A DNA stretch of 37,491 bases from Spirogloea muscicola (taxonomy: Eukaryota > Streptophyta > Zygnematophyceae > Spirogloeales > Spirogloeaceae): the NCBI GenBank assembly GCA_009602725.1, contig WELB01000193.1:1-37491 (forward strand), given 5' to 3'. The position numbers were made by a program, and so were the translations under genes. The first letter of the stretch is position 1; each line of letters opens with the position of its first letter. Below are positions 1 through 12,600 of the stretch, piece by piece. The notes beneath the pieces were generated by a model that saw only the letters and a list, made by a program, of their open reading frames with translations, made no database searches and was not told where the DNA came from.

Positions 1-39
1 GGCGGAGCCTGACCGGGACCGCCGTCGCCATTGCCGCAG

Positions 40-1400
40 GCCCAGGAGGAGTACCGACGACGGCAGGCGCAGCTGCGCGGCGGCTCGGCGGCGGCGGCGG
101 CGGCGGCGGAGCCCCTGGCGGAGCTGCCGCTGGTCCCGTTGCTCGCCCCGGACGGCACCTTCGCCGACCTGGGCCAGGCGGACGCCAAGGCCACGGTGTA
201 CGCCATCTACGACGACCGCCACGGCCTCCAGTACATTGGCATCTCACGCTCGGTACGTTAACTAAATAAGATTCACTTATAATCAAGTAGCCCTCGCTCG
301 TGGCAGCAGGCTTTTAGATGCCAATGGCGTCAGTAACAACCGCAGCCCGCGGAGCGCGGCCATTGCGCAGCTGTGGCAAGCGTAGTGAGCTTTGTGGAAC
401 CAATGAGTGCTGTATGCTACATGTAATTTTGTCAATTGTAGTAGAAGCAGTCTCGTGGATGGTCTTGGAGTTCCATCTATAGCCGCCATTGGAGCTGCCG
501 TGAGAGCCACCTCGAGAGCCGTCGTGGGCGTGGCAGCGTCTCGGGGCCCATAGTGGCGAGCGGGAGCCCAGTCTGACAGTTTGGTACAGTGGATATTTGA
601 TGACATTCCTAAATGCTTTTGTCAAGGTAACATCATTCAGGATCACATTGATTTCAATCATAGCTCGTGGTGTTGCAGGTGAACCCAAGCTTGCGGCTGC
701 ACTTTGCGCGCATGCCGCGGCTCTGCTGGTTCGTCCGCGCGAAGCACATCCGCTCGCCCTCGCGCTCGCTGCTCGAGGGCATCCGCGAGCAGTGGTGCAA
801 GGAGGCCGGCGGCGCGCCACCCGGCAACGACGGCGGCGCCGTGCAGAGCACGTGGGAGAACCCTGTCGACTGCGAGCCCCTCATGACTGGTCAGACAGTC
901 ACTAATCAGTGATCATGGATTGAGTCTATGCCAGATTGAAGGTCTATCAATCATTCATCTGGAAGTCTAGTCAGTCATCTCTTCCTTGACTGTACGGCAT
1001 GAGCGTGGGAAAATATGTTATGAGGTAAGAGGGTGCTCACAGCTCGCAGCTGCGACCAAGAATGTGACAAGCCATGATATGCAGCACTAATGGTTCGATT
1101 GTGCTGACAATGGTCCTATATTACGTGGGCGGGGCAGACGAGGAACGAGCGAAGCTGGCGGCAGCAGGGCCAGGGCCGCCCAAGGCGCGCGTGCTCAAGG
1201 ACGTCGCGCGGCGCATCGAGCTCGACCTCCATGCGGGCTTCCAGGAGCGGCAGTGCACCGAGCTGCTGCGCTTCGACCCGAAGCTCAAGGAGCAGGGGCT
1301 GCTGGACCTCAAGAACCCCGCGCTGGCGCGGGCGCCGGACACGGCGGTCCGGACGCAGGAGCCGCCGGCGAAGGCCACGGCCACCGCCGCAGTCTCATGA
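40..1400 (+). CDS. GIY-YIG-like domain protein (5' truncated by window edge)
   Basis: Three exons splice in consistent phase: 40-252, 679-889 and 1138-1400 (TGA stop). Exon 40-252 begins after an acceptor-like TTGCCGCAG, so the true N-terminus lies left of the window. The product (about 228 residues seen) has an alanine-rich linker, then VYAIYD and LQYIGIS, which match the paired GIY and YIG strands of the GIY-YIG fold. These are followed by a conserved-looking RMPRLCWFVRAKHI segment, PPGND, and a charged C-terminal part with LRFDPKLKEQGLLDL. GIY-YIG folds usually cleave DNA, but I cannot place the catalytic Arg and Glu with confidence, so nuclease activity is not established. The overall shape resembles plant-lineage single-domain GIY-YIG proteins of unknown role. 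The splice phases (0, then 1) join cleanly, which supports the model; the family call is a judgement from motifs. Confidence 0.7.
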
Positions 1401-1974
1401 GGCGCTCTCAGGCATGCATGCTATTTGCAGTCTTGGCTTGAGTTGGCCGATTTGTTGATTTCAGCTGACAATGTGTGTCTTGGCGGTCAATATGGAGGGG
1501 CAAGCGAGCCAAGTCGAGTACTGCCATTACACTCTTGACAAAATTTTGCTGAATGTTGAGCACAAGTCATGCACCCCGTGCAAATCGATGACCCACAATT
1601 GTGCAGCGTCTGTCATAAATCGAAGTGTAGGGTTGACTTGGTCCTACTGAAGCCTGCAAAGACCAAGGAAAGTTGCAGCAGTTGCACATCTAATTTCCTG
1701 GACCGCCCCTCACTGCACCTGTTTACTGTGATGTGATGGTTTACTGACTGACTGGAGACTGATGATACTTTACTATGATCGTTTGTCACATTGTATTGTA
1801 TCAATGGATGGCAATTTGACAAAGTGTTCACTTAGCAGAAAGTGGCAGTCATGGTGGCAGTCATTGCGAAATAGGTTTAGTACATTGCCAGGTTAACAAA
1901 CCAGGGTCATGAACCCGTGGGGCTGTCGACACGTGTCCCCGCGGCCCCCCCTTCCACCCCCCCACCCCCCTTAC
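1401..1974. other. Intergenic / 3' flank, no gene seen
   Basis: This holds the 3' flank of the GIY-YIG gene. I see no conserved exon on either strand. From about 1935 it becomes a C-rich stretch that leads into the repeat block. Confidence 0.5.
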
Positions 1975-2600
<626 letters not shown>

Positions 2601-2750
2601 CGAGAGCGTGGAAGGCACTTGAGGCCTGAGCGCTGCACAGGGCGGAGGCCGAGGCGCATTGCTTCCGCAGGCCGCGGCGGCGGAAAGCCCACAAGCCGAA
2701 GGCTGGCAATGGCGTGACGGGGCCCGCCGGCGGCCAGGCCAGTCGGGGTC

Positions 2751-5700
2751 ATGCCGGACCAGCCCCAAGTCGACGCCACCGTGGATCCCAGGCTACCGCC
2801 GGACGCCCTCCACGCCGCCGTCAGGTCGCCCACCATTATCTCGCTAATGGCAGACAAAGTGCCTCCCAATGATAACTAACTCCATTGCAAACCCACTTGA
2901 TTCTCTTAAACATCGCAGTTGCTGCTGGGGCCGCTGCCGGCGGTCTTACTGTTCTTCGGCAATGGCCGCGTGTTGAAGTTCGGCGGCGGCGGCGGCGGCG
3001 GCGGCTCAGGGAGGTGTGCCGGCAGATCGTGCCGGGGTGGGGTGGCGCCGGCGACGCGGACCTGGCCGTCAGCAAGGTGTCTGGCGGCATCACCAACATC
3101 CGTGAGGGCCATTGCCGATGATGATGGGCACGGCCGCTTCTGCCAACGCTTTTGGCGCTGCAGCTGATGACCTCCTGTGTGCAAAGATGTGCTTTAGATG
3201 GCAAAGCCTGCTCCGTTGCCACTAAGCCACATGTCAAATTTGCAGTAATGCTATCCTGAGAGCAGTTAGCGGCGGGGCCTGGGGGTAGTGCTCAAGGTCG
3301 AGCAGCGGCAGGAGGACGGCAGCGGCGGCGGTGGCGGTGGCGGCGACGACGGCGGCCGCGGCGGCCGGAGCTGGCCGGTGACGGTGCGGGTGTTCGGGCC
3401 GAACACCGACGCCGTCATCGACCGCAAGCGGGAGCTGGAGGTCCGCCGCCCTCGACGACCCACCTAATGCACGCGGCGACTGCATCTGACCGTGACCTTA
3501 AGTGTCTCATGCCCATTATCGCGCTGTGACACGCGCTGGCGGCGGTGCACAATGTGGCCAGGCCCTCAAGGTGCTGACCGATGCGGGCTTCGGCGCGGAG
3601 CTGCTCGGCGTCTTCAAGAATGGCCTCGTGCAGGGCTACCTGGACGCACGCACGCTTGAGCCGGCAGGTGGTGCCTCCCTCTGCCCGTCTGCCCTCCCTC
3701 GTCTCCTTCAAGCCTTAGCTGGTGCTGTCAATTGCCGTCCGGTATCCATCACTTAGCGATCAGTTCGCATCAGTTAGCGACCTCTACGTGCTGACTCGTG
3801 GTTACTGAGCGGGTTAGCTTAGCTTAGCAGCAGGATATGTACATCTTTTAGTGCGCTTGCCCTCATTACTTGGCCACTCAGCTCTCCATCACTCGATACG
3901 CACTCCATCTTCCCCTCTCCTCCAAGCTCCTCCACTCCTCCCTCCTCTCCTCCTCCCGCCCTCTTCTCCTTCTCTCCTCCACATTCTCTCCCTCTCCTCC
4001 CCTCCTCTTGCTCTCACCCTCCCTCTTATACCTTCCTCTTCTCCTTTCTCCTCCTCCCTCCCTCCTCTTCTCTCCTCGTCTTCCCCCTCTCCTCTCCCAT
4101 GTCCCTCCCTGCACATGCTTAGTCTCTCGGCCTCTTTCTCGCTCTCCTCCCCGCCCTCTCCTTCTCCTTGTCCATCCCTCACCGTCTTCCTCTCGCACAC
4201 TCTTTCCTGTTGCCCTTCCCCTCCCATTTCCCCTCCCTCCTCCATCCCTCTCTCTGGCGGTAATGCCTAAGTCCCTCTCACTATCGCCCCCTCTCCTCTC
4301 CACTGTCGCGTGGCACATGACGGACTCTGACAGCCCCGGTGGGCACTGCGCAGACATGGCGAGCCCGGACATGGTGCCGCTCATCGCGCGCGCAGTTCGG
4401 CGCTTCCACGGCACCGACGTCCCAGGCGACCGCTCGCCGAAGCTGTGGCCGACGATCTTCAAGTACCTGCACACCGGTGAGCCTCGGCTACGTCAGGTGC
4501 GAGACGAACACGTTGCTCTCGATCAGGGGGTTACTGAGCGCTGCAGTCCCCCTCCCTCCTCCCCCAGCAATGACTGTCGACGTCGAGGACAGCCCCAAGC
4601 GCCGCCGGCTTGCCGACGTCTCGTTCGAGGAGCTGACGACTGAGATCGAGCGCCTCAAGGTGAGCATGCTTCCCACCTCCCACTTCCTCCCTCCCTCCTC
4701 TCCCCTCCCTCCTGACAAAAAGACTTTGTCGAGCTAGGTGGCGACCGACTGCCTCTGTGCACCGGTGGTTTATGCGCACAATGACCTCCTCTCGGGGAAC
4801 TTCATGTACGAAGCCAACAGCGGTGAGCTTAAGCTCTGACCTTAAACCCTTAATGCTTCTTACGTACTTTGAGCCTTAATTATCGTATTGGTAAAAATCT
4901 GTACCTAAGCTGCATCAAGCTCATCAACGTGCCGGCTGCATGCCAGCCGCCACGGCAACACTTGCAACACCCTTTTTGCTGACCGGCAGCGCCAATGGCC
5001 GGGCATGCGGTGCAGGGGCACTGCACATCATCGACTTTGAATATGGGTCGTACAGCTTCCGCGGTTATGACATCGGCAATCACTTCAATGAGTATGCGGG
5101 TCTTGACTGCGACTACAGCCGGTGCGAATCGACAGGCCTCTTTATATAAAGCCCCGGCGCTCGACCTCAATCAGTTCGTTATATCGCTTTGGCATTGCAA
5201 TCCAATTTAGCAATCTAAATGGACTTCTGTCAGAAAGGGCTGGGAATGCCACAATACTGCAAGACAGTAGTAACACAGTATCTAATGGCTGTCATGTAGA
5301 GTCTGAGGTTTCCAGGGCTGGCTTGTCTGTTTCCACTAAGTCACTCAAAGGGCTTCATCAACTATTGCGGTCATTGTTAAGAGTGGCTATACACACATAA
5401 CTTTCAATCAAGGCGATGGTAAAGCTTGAGGACCAGTCAAGCCAGGCCAGAGTTGGCGTCACCAATGCTGTTCCAACTCCGCCTGCAATAGATAGATAGA
5501 CACAAATTAGATAGATACAAACTAGATACAAATTACATACGCATGAGATACACACAAAGTAGCACCCGCTGCCGCAGGTACCCAGAGAAGGACGCGCAGT
5601 ACCTATTCTTCCGGAGTTATCTGAGCCCCGACAACCCGGAGGAGGTATGACAAGAGAGAGTGCACGCCCGAGGCCACTAGAGCTTGGCACCTATAGCTTT

Positions 5701-6449
5701 TGCTGCTGTATCCATCCTCATGGCTGAGCAGAGCCCGACTTATTGCTCAGTCCTCTTCATTGTTCATCGATTCTGTGGTCCAATAAGTCTAAATACAAAT
5801 TACTTATCCAGCACAGCTGAGCCCGTTGGCAAAGTTTCTAAGTGCTTCATTTGCATGCAAGCAATCTACCGTGCCTCAAAGGTTCCCCCCTTCCCTCCGG
5901 GAGCTGCCGCAGGCGCCTGCCACTGAGCTGGACCGGTTGCACGTGGAGACCAACTGCTACGCGCTCGTGTCCCATCTCTACTGGGCTGTCTGGGCACTCG
6001 TGCAGGTTCGGCTCCCCGACCAATCTGGACCTCCAAATGCTTAAAGCTATACACAATGTGAAAATCACAGTTTCGACAATTTACTTTGGCTTCAGAGAGT
6101 TAAAATTGAGTTGTCAGGTGACAGTTGCTTGGCTTTCGCGCCATGCTTTGCGTCTGTGCAAGAAGTTGCCACATTGTAGGCCACCCTGACGACCTATCTG
6201 TTACTTGCTTCCCACCTCTCAGCCATAATTTTTCAGGAGTTTATTGAGCAACTTAAGCCATAAAAAGCTGTGTGAATGATGTTTGATTATCTGCGCCTGT
6301 GTTTGGAGCTACAGGCCAATTACTCGCCCATCGACTTTGACTATATCGAGTACTTCTTCCTGCGGTATGGCGAGTACTGGCGGAGGCGCGACGATTTCCT
6401 GGCGCTGGCATCCAAGCATGCCACTGTCCAGTCACTAACACCCACATAG
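2751..6449 (+). CDS. Choline/ethanolamine kinase
   Basis: Phosphorylates ethanolamine and/or choline with ATP, the first step of the cytosolic CDP-ethanolamine/choline (Kennedy) route to phospholipids. Eleven exons join in phase: 2751-2824, 3010-3101, 3289-3440, 3562-3667, 4354-4476, 4568-4659, 4738-4822, 5016-5121, 5578-5644, 5913-6005, 6315-6449. They give 374 residues, a normal length for the family. Visible landmarks: VSGGITN with LLKV after it (ATP-binding loop), VFGPNTDAVIDRKREL, LLGVFKNGLVQGY, the Brenner/phosphotransferase motif AHNDLLSGN (catalytic Asp about 229), the metal-binding IIDFEYGSY (Asp about 248), and the late VETNCYALVSHLYWAVWALVQ-type segment. There is a Gly-rich run in exon 3 and a basic PKRRRL stretch in exon 6. 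Intron 4 (3668-4353) carries a dispersed repeat and a long pyrimidine tract. Choline versus ethanolamine preference cannot be read from sequence. Confidence 0.95.
3705..3905. repeat. Dispersed repeat copy inside kinase intron 4
   Basis: Shares an ordered series of words with 12365-12560 and 14225-14400: CCTTAGCTGGTG, GCATCAGTTAGCGACCTCTA, GGTTAGCTTAGC, then GGCCACTCAG and CTCCAT. Within it, CTGACTCGTGGTTACTGA reads LTRGY-stop, the same ending as the peptide-bearing repeats elsewhere in the window. Confidence 0.8.
3895..4300. repeat. Long polypyrimidine tract (CT-rich) in intron
   Basis: About 400 bases of nearly uninterrupted C/T on the plus strand, made of irregular CTCCT and CCCTC units. 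It lies just before the acceptor of kinase exon 5 at 4354. A similar tract occurs at 11625-11745. The Ser/Pro/Leu-rich and Arg/Glu-rich frames over it are composition artefacts. Confidence 0.9.
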
Positions 6450-7171
6450 AGGCTCTCTATGGTCTGCTCTCAACATTATGGTGTGAAGCAGCACGCCGAG
6501 GAAATAACCAGCACAACTTGGGAGGGCTTAGACTTGCACCCTCACTAGCAGAATCTCTCAAGGGCATTGCCTCCCTAAGTGCCTTAGTGTTATCTGTTTA
6601 GCAATTGAAGGCGACCGAAGTCCCAATTCCACCATGGCACTACTTGCACCGCCATGGCTCTTGCACTGCCATTGTATACAGATCACTGCCTCTAGCACTG
6701 TAAATAGCAAAACATCGTCACTGGAATCATTGGAAGCCAACTTGAGGGTCGGGCTCCAAGCACATCAGAGTCTTCTTCTTAATAACAGAGAGTCTGGAAT
6801 TTGGGCTTCGAAGTGAAACTGTTGTACATTTAAGCAATACTTGTAAGAGTGCGAAATTTTTAGTAATGGATTAGGTGCAGTGTAGCTGCTGTCAGCAGGT
6901 AAGTCGCACTAAGGTGGGCATTCCCTGGAAATGCTGTGTGGGCTCCGGCAAGGCCTGTAAGCTCTTACTTTCTTAGAGGTGACAGTCCCTGCATGAGGAC
7001 ATTATGCACTTAACGGCTGCAGAGCCTGCGCTGCCAAATCGGACAGCTGTGCAGCCACAAGCGGATGGCCTGATTGCTTGCATCCTTAGAGGCTTGCTGC
7101 AATAATAGCCAATAACAAGGCGATGTCATCTGCGTGGACGTGATCACAAGAGCTTAGAGCAGCGGGAAGTG
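6450..7171. other. Convergent intergenic region, no gene seen
   Basis: This lies between the kinase stop and the stop of the oppositely oriented PHD/homeodomain gene. A TGTAA word at 6699-6703 and another near 6841 are candidate green-algal-type polyadenylation signals for the kinase. I see no conserved exon. Confidence 0.5.
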
Positions 7172-10100
7172 CTACAACGGTGCACTCCGGCGGCCGATGC
7201 TTCTGCGCGGGCGGCCACCTCGGCCACTGCCTGGTCCTGGCGCTGCGCGACCGCCCGACGGCCCGTCGGGCAGCAGCCCGCGGCGGCGTCCTCGCTGCGG
7301 CAGCACCGCAATTGGCGGAGGCGGCAGCGCTGTTTGCGCTTCTGCAACTAAGTGAGATGCGGTGTTCTGCAGGTGGGGCTTCTTGCTCTTCCGGCTCTTG
7401 CCTCTCTCGGGCTCAGGCCGGCACTTCGCAGCCGCCTCCAGGTGATTGCCATTGTCCTCCAGGAGAGGTCTGCACTCCTGGCTGACCTTGCTACTAAGTA
7501 CAGGTGAGCAGTTCTGCTCACTCTGTCCTGCTTCCAGGACCTGGCCTGCCGTGCTAAGCTCCTGAGCGGACTGACCTCCGACGCACTCCTCCATCACGGC
7601 AGCTGGACGTCCGGGGCTTGCCAGAGTCATGGGCAGGGCGGCCTCTGCTTTGCGGCTGGCCAGACGACAGCCAGCGCCACTGTCGGCCTTGACGGGCTTG
7701 CCAACGGCACGCCGGAGCAGGCCCATGACGCCGGACCACTGCGCCTCAAGCGTCTCACTGAGCTCCTGCAGCTTGACCTTGACAGCGCCCAGCTTCTCCA
7801 GCAGCGGCGGTTCCGCCGCTGCTGCCGCTGCAACCATCTTCGTCGTGTCCCCCGCAGGTCCCACACTGCCTGGCAGGCAACTTTCTGGAGCAGACTCCTT
7901 GGGTAGGGCCAGCTCCTCGAAGGGGCTCGACTTCGAAATGGCACCAACATTGAGCGCACCGTTCACTGGGGCCGCCACCCGCCTATGCATCTGGTGGTAG
8001 AACCACTTTGTGACCTGCAGGAGTGAATGCACAACTTAGCAGTCAATTATAAAAGTGGGTTCAGTACTGGTACTTATCAGCAACCTGCTGATTGCTCTCC
8101 AATTTGGGAAGTATAGGCACTCAAGCGTGCTGGCATCGAAGGAAGCGGTGGAGTGAGACCTGCCTTTGGGAACGACAACCTCAGCTGCCGAGCGAGTTCC
8201 TTCCGGAGCTGCTTCGGAGGCAGCCGGTCGGAGATGAATGCGTGCTCAAGGATCTGATAGAAGATCAGTGAAATCATCATCCATCTTGAGAAGGATCCTT
8301 CTCAAGCACAAGAAGCTTGCAAAGCAGGAAGTGTTGCCATAGATCAGTGAACCTACGCCACAGCTTAAGATATGGACCTGTAATGGCCGTTGATTATATT
8401 GTTCTACAAGGACTGCATGCTTGCAAGATCTTAAGCTCTTAAGACACAAGAGTTCAGACAATCCAGCAGACTAGCACTGACGCTCAAAAAGTCAATTAAC
8501 TGTCTAGAAGTAGTAGGAAGTAGCATTGTCATCTAACAAGCCAATAATTGAAATTAAGGATTGTACCCCAAGAAAGGGGCAGGAATATGGCTCTCACCTG
8601 GATAGTGGACGCGTCCAGGATGTGATTCTTGCGGCGGCCTTGCTGCTGGGCGCCTGCAGCTGGCGACAACCTAGGCTCAGTGCCTGGCCTGGCCCCATCA
8701 GCTGAGACTTCGCCGTCAATCGTCCGCCTCCGGCGTCTCTGGTGCTCTCCAGCTACCAACCCGCCAGCGACACCGTCCTGCTTCTCAGCGGGCCGGCGGG
8801 CTGGGCCCCACTCGTCATCACTCAGGACGGGGCGCTCGCCATCCTCGGCCTCGTTGCCAAATAGCTCCTGCGTGCAAGCAGAGGATGCAATCAGTGGGCA
8901 GCAAGTGCTGAACGACAAGATGGGAGGTAGGAAGATGAGATTAGGTATCTTCTAGAAATCTTATACAAGAGCTTCTATCTTCTACATAAATCTAGCATAT
9001 TCTTTTCCAGTAAACTTCGTGTTTATTGGCCGGTTGAGCCCTTACTTCGTTGAGCCGCTTGTAGTCGACCGCCACACGTCGCCGCTTGCCATTGACGATC
9101 AGGTCCGCCGTGTCGGCGCCCAGCTGCCTGTCCGCAGCGAGTGCCTCGCCCGTTTGACTGCCAGTGCGGCCACCTTCATGGACCTTGCCAGACTCCAGCC
9201 GCAGGAACTCGAGCTCCTCCCAGCTCACGCCCTCCTCGTTGTCGTCGCTGTCGCTGCCGCTTGTCGACGTGCCCTCGCTGTCTTCGCTCGTCAGGCTCTT
9301 GCTGCCGCCGGCCGCCCTGGACAGGCCATTGCCGGCGTCACCAGCCGACGACTTCCCGCCGCTGGCGCCGGCGGAGTCCTCGCCGCTGCGGCGATCACCC
9401 GGCTGGTAGTCCCCGTCGTCCTCGTCGTCGGACGGCCACTCTCCGCCGCCTGCCTCTGTTGCAGTGCCTGCCACTGCTTCCTCTGCAGCCTCAGGGAAGA
9501 CAGCCTGCAATACAAAAGCACTTACTCAATAAATCATTTATCTAAAGGCTAATTGCTGAACAGACTAATATGCTGAAAGCATCCAACAACAACGAAAACA
9601 CCAACAGCCACTGAGGGTGGATTGATGCAGCTCCCTCTTGGTAGCATGCATAACAAGGGCTACAACTGCAATAACTGTGTAAATAAAATGAATGCAGTTG
9701 CCAATATTGAGTAATGCAAATGCAATTGCCAGTCTAGAAGCTTCTTAATCTGATGTTGGGAATATCTCAGGCATGGGTTGAGCATGGTTGCCGCCAAACC
9801 TCCCAGCTCGCGTCATATGGCAGGTGGGTACTGGCGTCGGCGTTGATCATGTCGATGCAGTCCAGCTTCGCGTCGCACAAGCCGCACAGCCAGCCCTGAT
9901 CGTCGGGCGGAACTGCAGGCCTCAAGACCTGGACTTTAGTGCTGTGGGATGATAATCCGGGCCCAAGTGGTAACAAAACTTTCATGACTGGCTCCACGCT
10001 GTCTTTCAAACCTTAATGATGGAAATATGCGAGGATCAAGCATGGGCAACCCACTATCTTCGGTGCGCAGTGGGGGGTCGAGGCAGCGCTGGTGGAAGCC

Positions 10101-11284
10101 GCGGGAGCAGTCGCCGTCGCAGAGCAGGATGTCGTTGTCTGACTCGAACTCGGGCGACTTGCACGTGGCGCAAAAGATCTGAGATATGCAGAACGCCAGC
10201 ATTCTTCAATACCTGATTGATGACTGACTGGCACAATTGAACGGTCATAACCGTGGCAGCAATTTCCTAGACTGACGTGGCCACGCCCAACCTCAGCAGA
10301 GCTCGTAGACATGCTGCCAGGTGTCCTTGCTGTGAGATCGAATGGGACGCTAGATTGTAATGTAATTGCACCAGGAGACAAGAGTCCACCCAAAGTGATT
10401 ATTGGTAGCTGTAATTGTCTAGCCTCTTGGATTGCTAACAGAAAGATCACCTAGACATAGATCCATAGCCCAGCGGGCGGCGCACCTCATCGTAGAGCAG
10501 GCAGCCGTCTTTATCGAAGGCAGCGGGGGGGATGGCGCCCTCCGCAGCGGCGCCGGCGAGCTGCCGCAGCGCCTCGCGCACGGCGGCCTTGGACCGCTGG
10601 ATCTGGGCGGCGGCTCGCGCCAGCTCGCTCTCCGGCCGCAGCTTTTCGCGGCTGCACAACGGAGACAGCCTTATTGCATGAACTCACCACATGTTTAAAG
10701 TGGGGTTTTAATGTTACATATTTACAGTGGGTGATAGATGTAGATACTCGTGCTTGATTTACTGCTGCCACTATGTCCATTGCAGTACCAACAGGGATAC
10801 TCGTGCTTACATTACTGCAGCCACAGTGACCATTGCAGTACCAACAGCAATCAAGCTTTGACCAGAAGGATGGCACTCAGGCAGGGCAATCAATGGCAGC
10901 CGCGGCAGAGCCCACGACAGGCCCAAGCTGGTCATGGCCGCGAGTGAAAGCAGCTGCGGCGCCAGCAAATGGGCGGCGGCGTGGAGCTATGGACGCCTTA
11001 TGGAGGAACTGAGGCGCCTTGCCAAGGTTGAGATCCGGGTTCGATTCTCGATACCTGCGGCCTCTCCAGCCATCTGCGGCGTAGGCGTCGAGGAGGTTCT
11101 GCTCCTGCTTCATGCGCAGGAGCTGGGAGCGAACGCGGCCGCGCACCGAGCCGGCGCCGCCGGCGCCGCCGCCGCCGGCCTGCCGCNGCGCTGCCGCGCT
11201 CCGCCTTCGTGGCGCCGCCCTTGCTCGCCGTTGCCACGCCGCAAGTGAGGGCCCTGCTGCTGCTCCATAATACCTCTGCACCAT
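7172..11284 (-). CDS. PHD-finger/homeodomain protein (HAT3.1/PRHA-like)
   Basis: Nuclear chromatin or transcription regulator of the plant PHD-HD family. Exons in transcript order (5' to 3'): from 11284 or further upstream to 11055, then 10651-10486, 10178-10055, 9912-9800, 9504-9046, 8867-8598, 8253-8164 and 8014-7172. All join in phase. The N-terminal family block has [17 protein letters not shown] and then [14 protein letters not shown]. The PHD zinc finger (Cys4-His-Cys3) runs from FCATC through [17 protein letters not shown] and QGWLCGLC. An acidic Ser/Asp/Glu-rich region follows, then [17 protein letters not shown]. The homeodomain spans three exons: [22 protein letters not shown], then [13 protein letters not shown] 270-residue low-complexity tail ends at TGA 7172-7174. 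The start is uncertain: ATG 11284 is in frame, but an upstream exon ending at 11532 (CAACT before GTGAGT) could contribute. An N at 11187 lies in the first exon. The exon 8253-8164 donor is GC, not GT. Confidence 0.92.
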
Positions 11285-11529
11285 GTTTCAATTGAAATAA
11301 GTTATGCTAGACTGTTAGGATGTTAAATGATGCGTGCAGTGTCAGCAGGATGACTGCGACCTCAGCATAAGTCCAGTTGACGATCATGTGGTGCGTGCCC
11401 AGCCGTTTCCGTCGTTCCCGACGTGTCCATTGATTGCATTAGTACGCTGGCAGAGTCCTGAAAACCATCTTTTCACTAACATAACTGAACATAATTAGTC
11501 AGCAGGATGAGAGGCTATAATTGCCACTC

Positions 11530-11850
11530 ACAGTTGCCTATGCGCTTTCTGGCAGGGCAAGGCCGGCAGCGGCGGCGGCGGCGGCGGCGTTGACGGCGGG
11601 GAGGGCAGTTGTGCTTCCCCTGCCTTCCCTCCCTCCTCCCTCTTGATCCTGGAGCCTCCCTCCCTCCTCCTTCCCTCCTCTCTCTTCACCCCCACTCCCT
11701 CCCTCCTCCTTCCCTCCGCTCTCTCTTTCCTCTCTCCTTCAACCCAACCATAACTACTACCGCAGTGATCACGTCCTACCAGCCGCAATTGACACCTGTG
11801 GCTGCATGAGTCCTCCATTGAATCCCTACTTGAGAACATCGCAAGTCAAG
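11530..11850. other. 5' flank of PHD-homeodomain gene with CT tract
   Basis: Contains a pyrimidine-rich tract (about 11625-11745) and, on the minus strand, a Pro-rich open stretch (PSPPSTPPPPPPLPALP) that ends at a strong donor (CAACT before GTGAGT, exon end 11532). This could be the first coding exon or leader of the PHD-homeodomain gene. Phase allows a join to an acceptor after 11274, but nothing conserved proves it. Confidence 0.35.
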
Positions 11851-11869
11851 GATGTGGACATCGTGAGGA

Positions 11870-12260
11870 TGTGCTTCCAGCCCAGATGCGCATGCCGGCA
11901 GCCTATCTGTGATTCGTGCGACGTCGTGTGTCAGCCTGTTGCAGCGAGCTCAGGCTCATGCTTTGCATTAGAGAGAAAGTGGCTCTCACAAAGGGGGCAA
12001 GGGCTGTGAACAGCCAGCCCGAAAGCAGTTGACGAGGTCCAAAGGGGCTATGAAGCGCTTTCCCAAAGCATTCCCAAAGCTGTGCCTCTTTCCCAGCTGC
12101 GAGTTACTCGGACTTGCTGCTGCTCATTCGTGGGTACTGAGCTTCCCTTTGCGTCGTCTTGTGTCTAGCAGTGTAGTCTGTCTTTTCGACGTCTTCTTGG
12201 CTCTTTGGATTCTGTCCATTCTTTTAGGGCTGGCCTCTGCCAGCCCCTCTTCTCTTTGTG
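11870..12260 (+). repeat. Dispersed repeat unit with hairpin core
   Basis: 11940-11975 (GCTCAGGCTCATGCTTTGCA) matches 14185-14215. 11976-12040 is a diverged copy of the 65-bp core (AGTGGCTCTC, GGGGGCAAGGGCTGTGA, CAGCCAGCCCGAAA). 12095-12180 (GGGTACTGAGCTTCCC and TCGTCTTGTGT) matches 27725-27795 and, in reverse, 13170-13255. 12215-12255 is a short palindromic member in the other orientation (AGGGCTGG to CCAGCCCC). Confidence 0.8.
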
Positions 12261-12364
12261 CGCTCAATTTCTTCTTTCCGGGTAAGACAATCACTTAGTA
12301 ACCTCTAGCGAGGAGCGACGGGAATGAAAGATTTCGTGTATTTGAAACAATCGAAGACCAGAAA

Positions 12365-12600
12365 GGTGGTCGAGCCTTAGCTGGTGGCACGAGGGCTTGC
12401 CAATTGCTGTCCGGTATTCGGGCATCAGTTAGCGACCTCTACGTACTTGTGGTCACTGAGTAGGTTAGCTTAGCAGCAGGTGACGTACGTCTGTCAATGT
12501 GCTTGCCTTTGTACTCGGCCACTCAGGCCCTCTATCACTCAGTACACACTCCATAGGAAGAGCTCGATTCTCTGGGCTGGCCTCTCACAGCTTGAGGCTC
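12365..12600 (+). repeat. Dispersed repeat copy (related to 3705-3905)
   Basis: Shares GCATCAGTTAGCGACCTCTA, GTAGGTTAGCTTAGCAGCAG, GGCCACTCAGGC and ACTCCAT with the copy in kinase intron 4, and the same order with 14225-14400. It ends with a GGGCTGGCCTCTCACAGC half-hairpin near 12575. Confidence 0.8.

Noticed and set aside
3851-4643. Ser/Pro/Leu-rich and Glu/Arg-rich frames over the pyrimidine tract
   Set aside because: They lie within kinase intron 4; composition alone keeps the frames open. Only 4354-4476 is coding, in the kinase frame.
7627-8000. Overlapping frames on both strands across the PHD-homeodomain last exon
   Set aside because: Antisense and shifted shadows of a GC-rich exon; the homeodomain continuation fixes the true frame.
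9019-9552. 177-codon plus-strand open frame
   Set aside because: Exact antisense shadow of the acidic exon 9504-9046 of the PHD-homeodomain gene.
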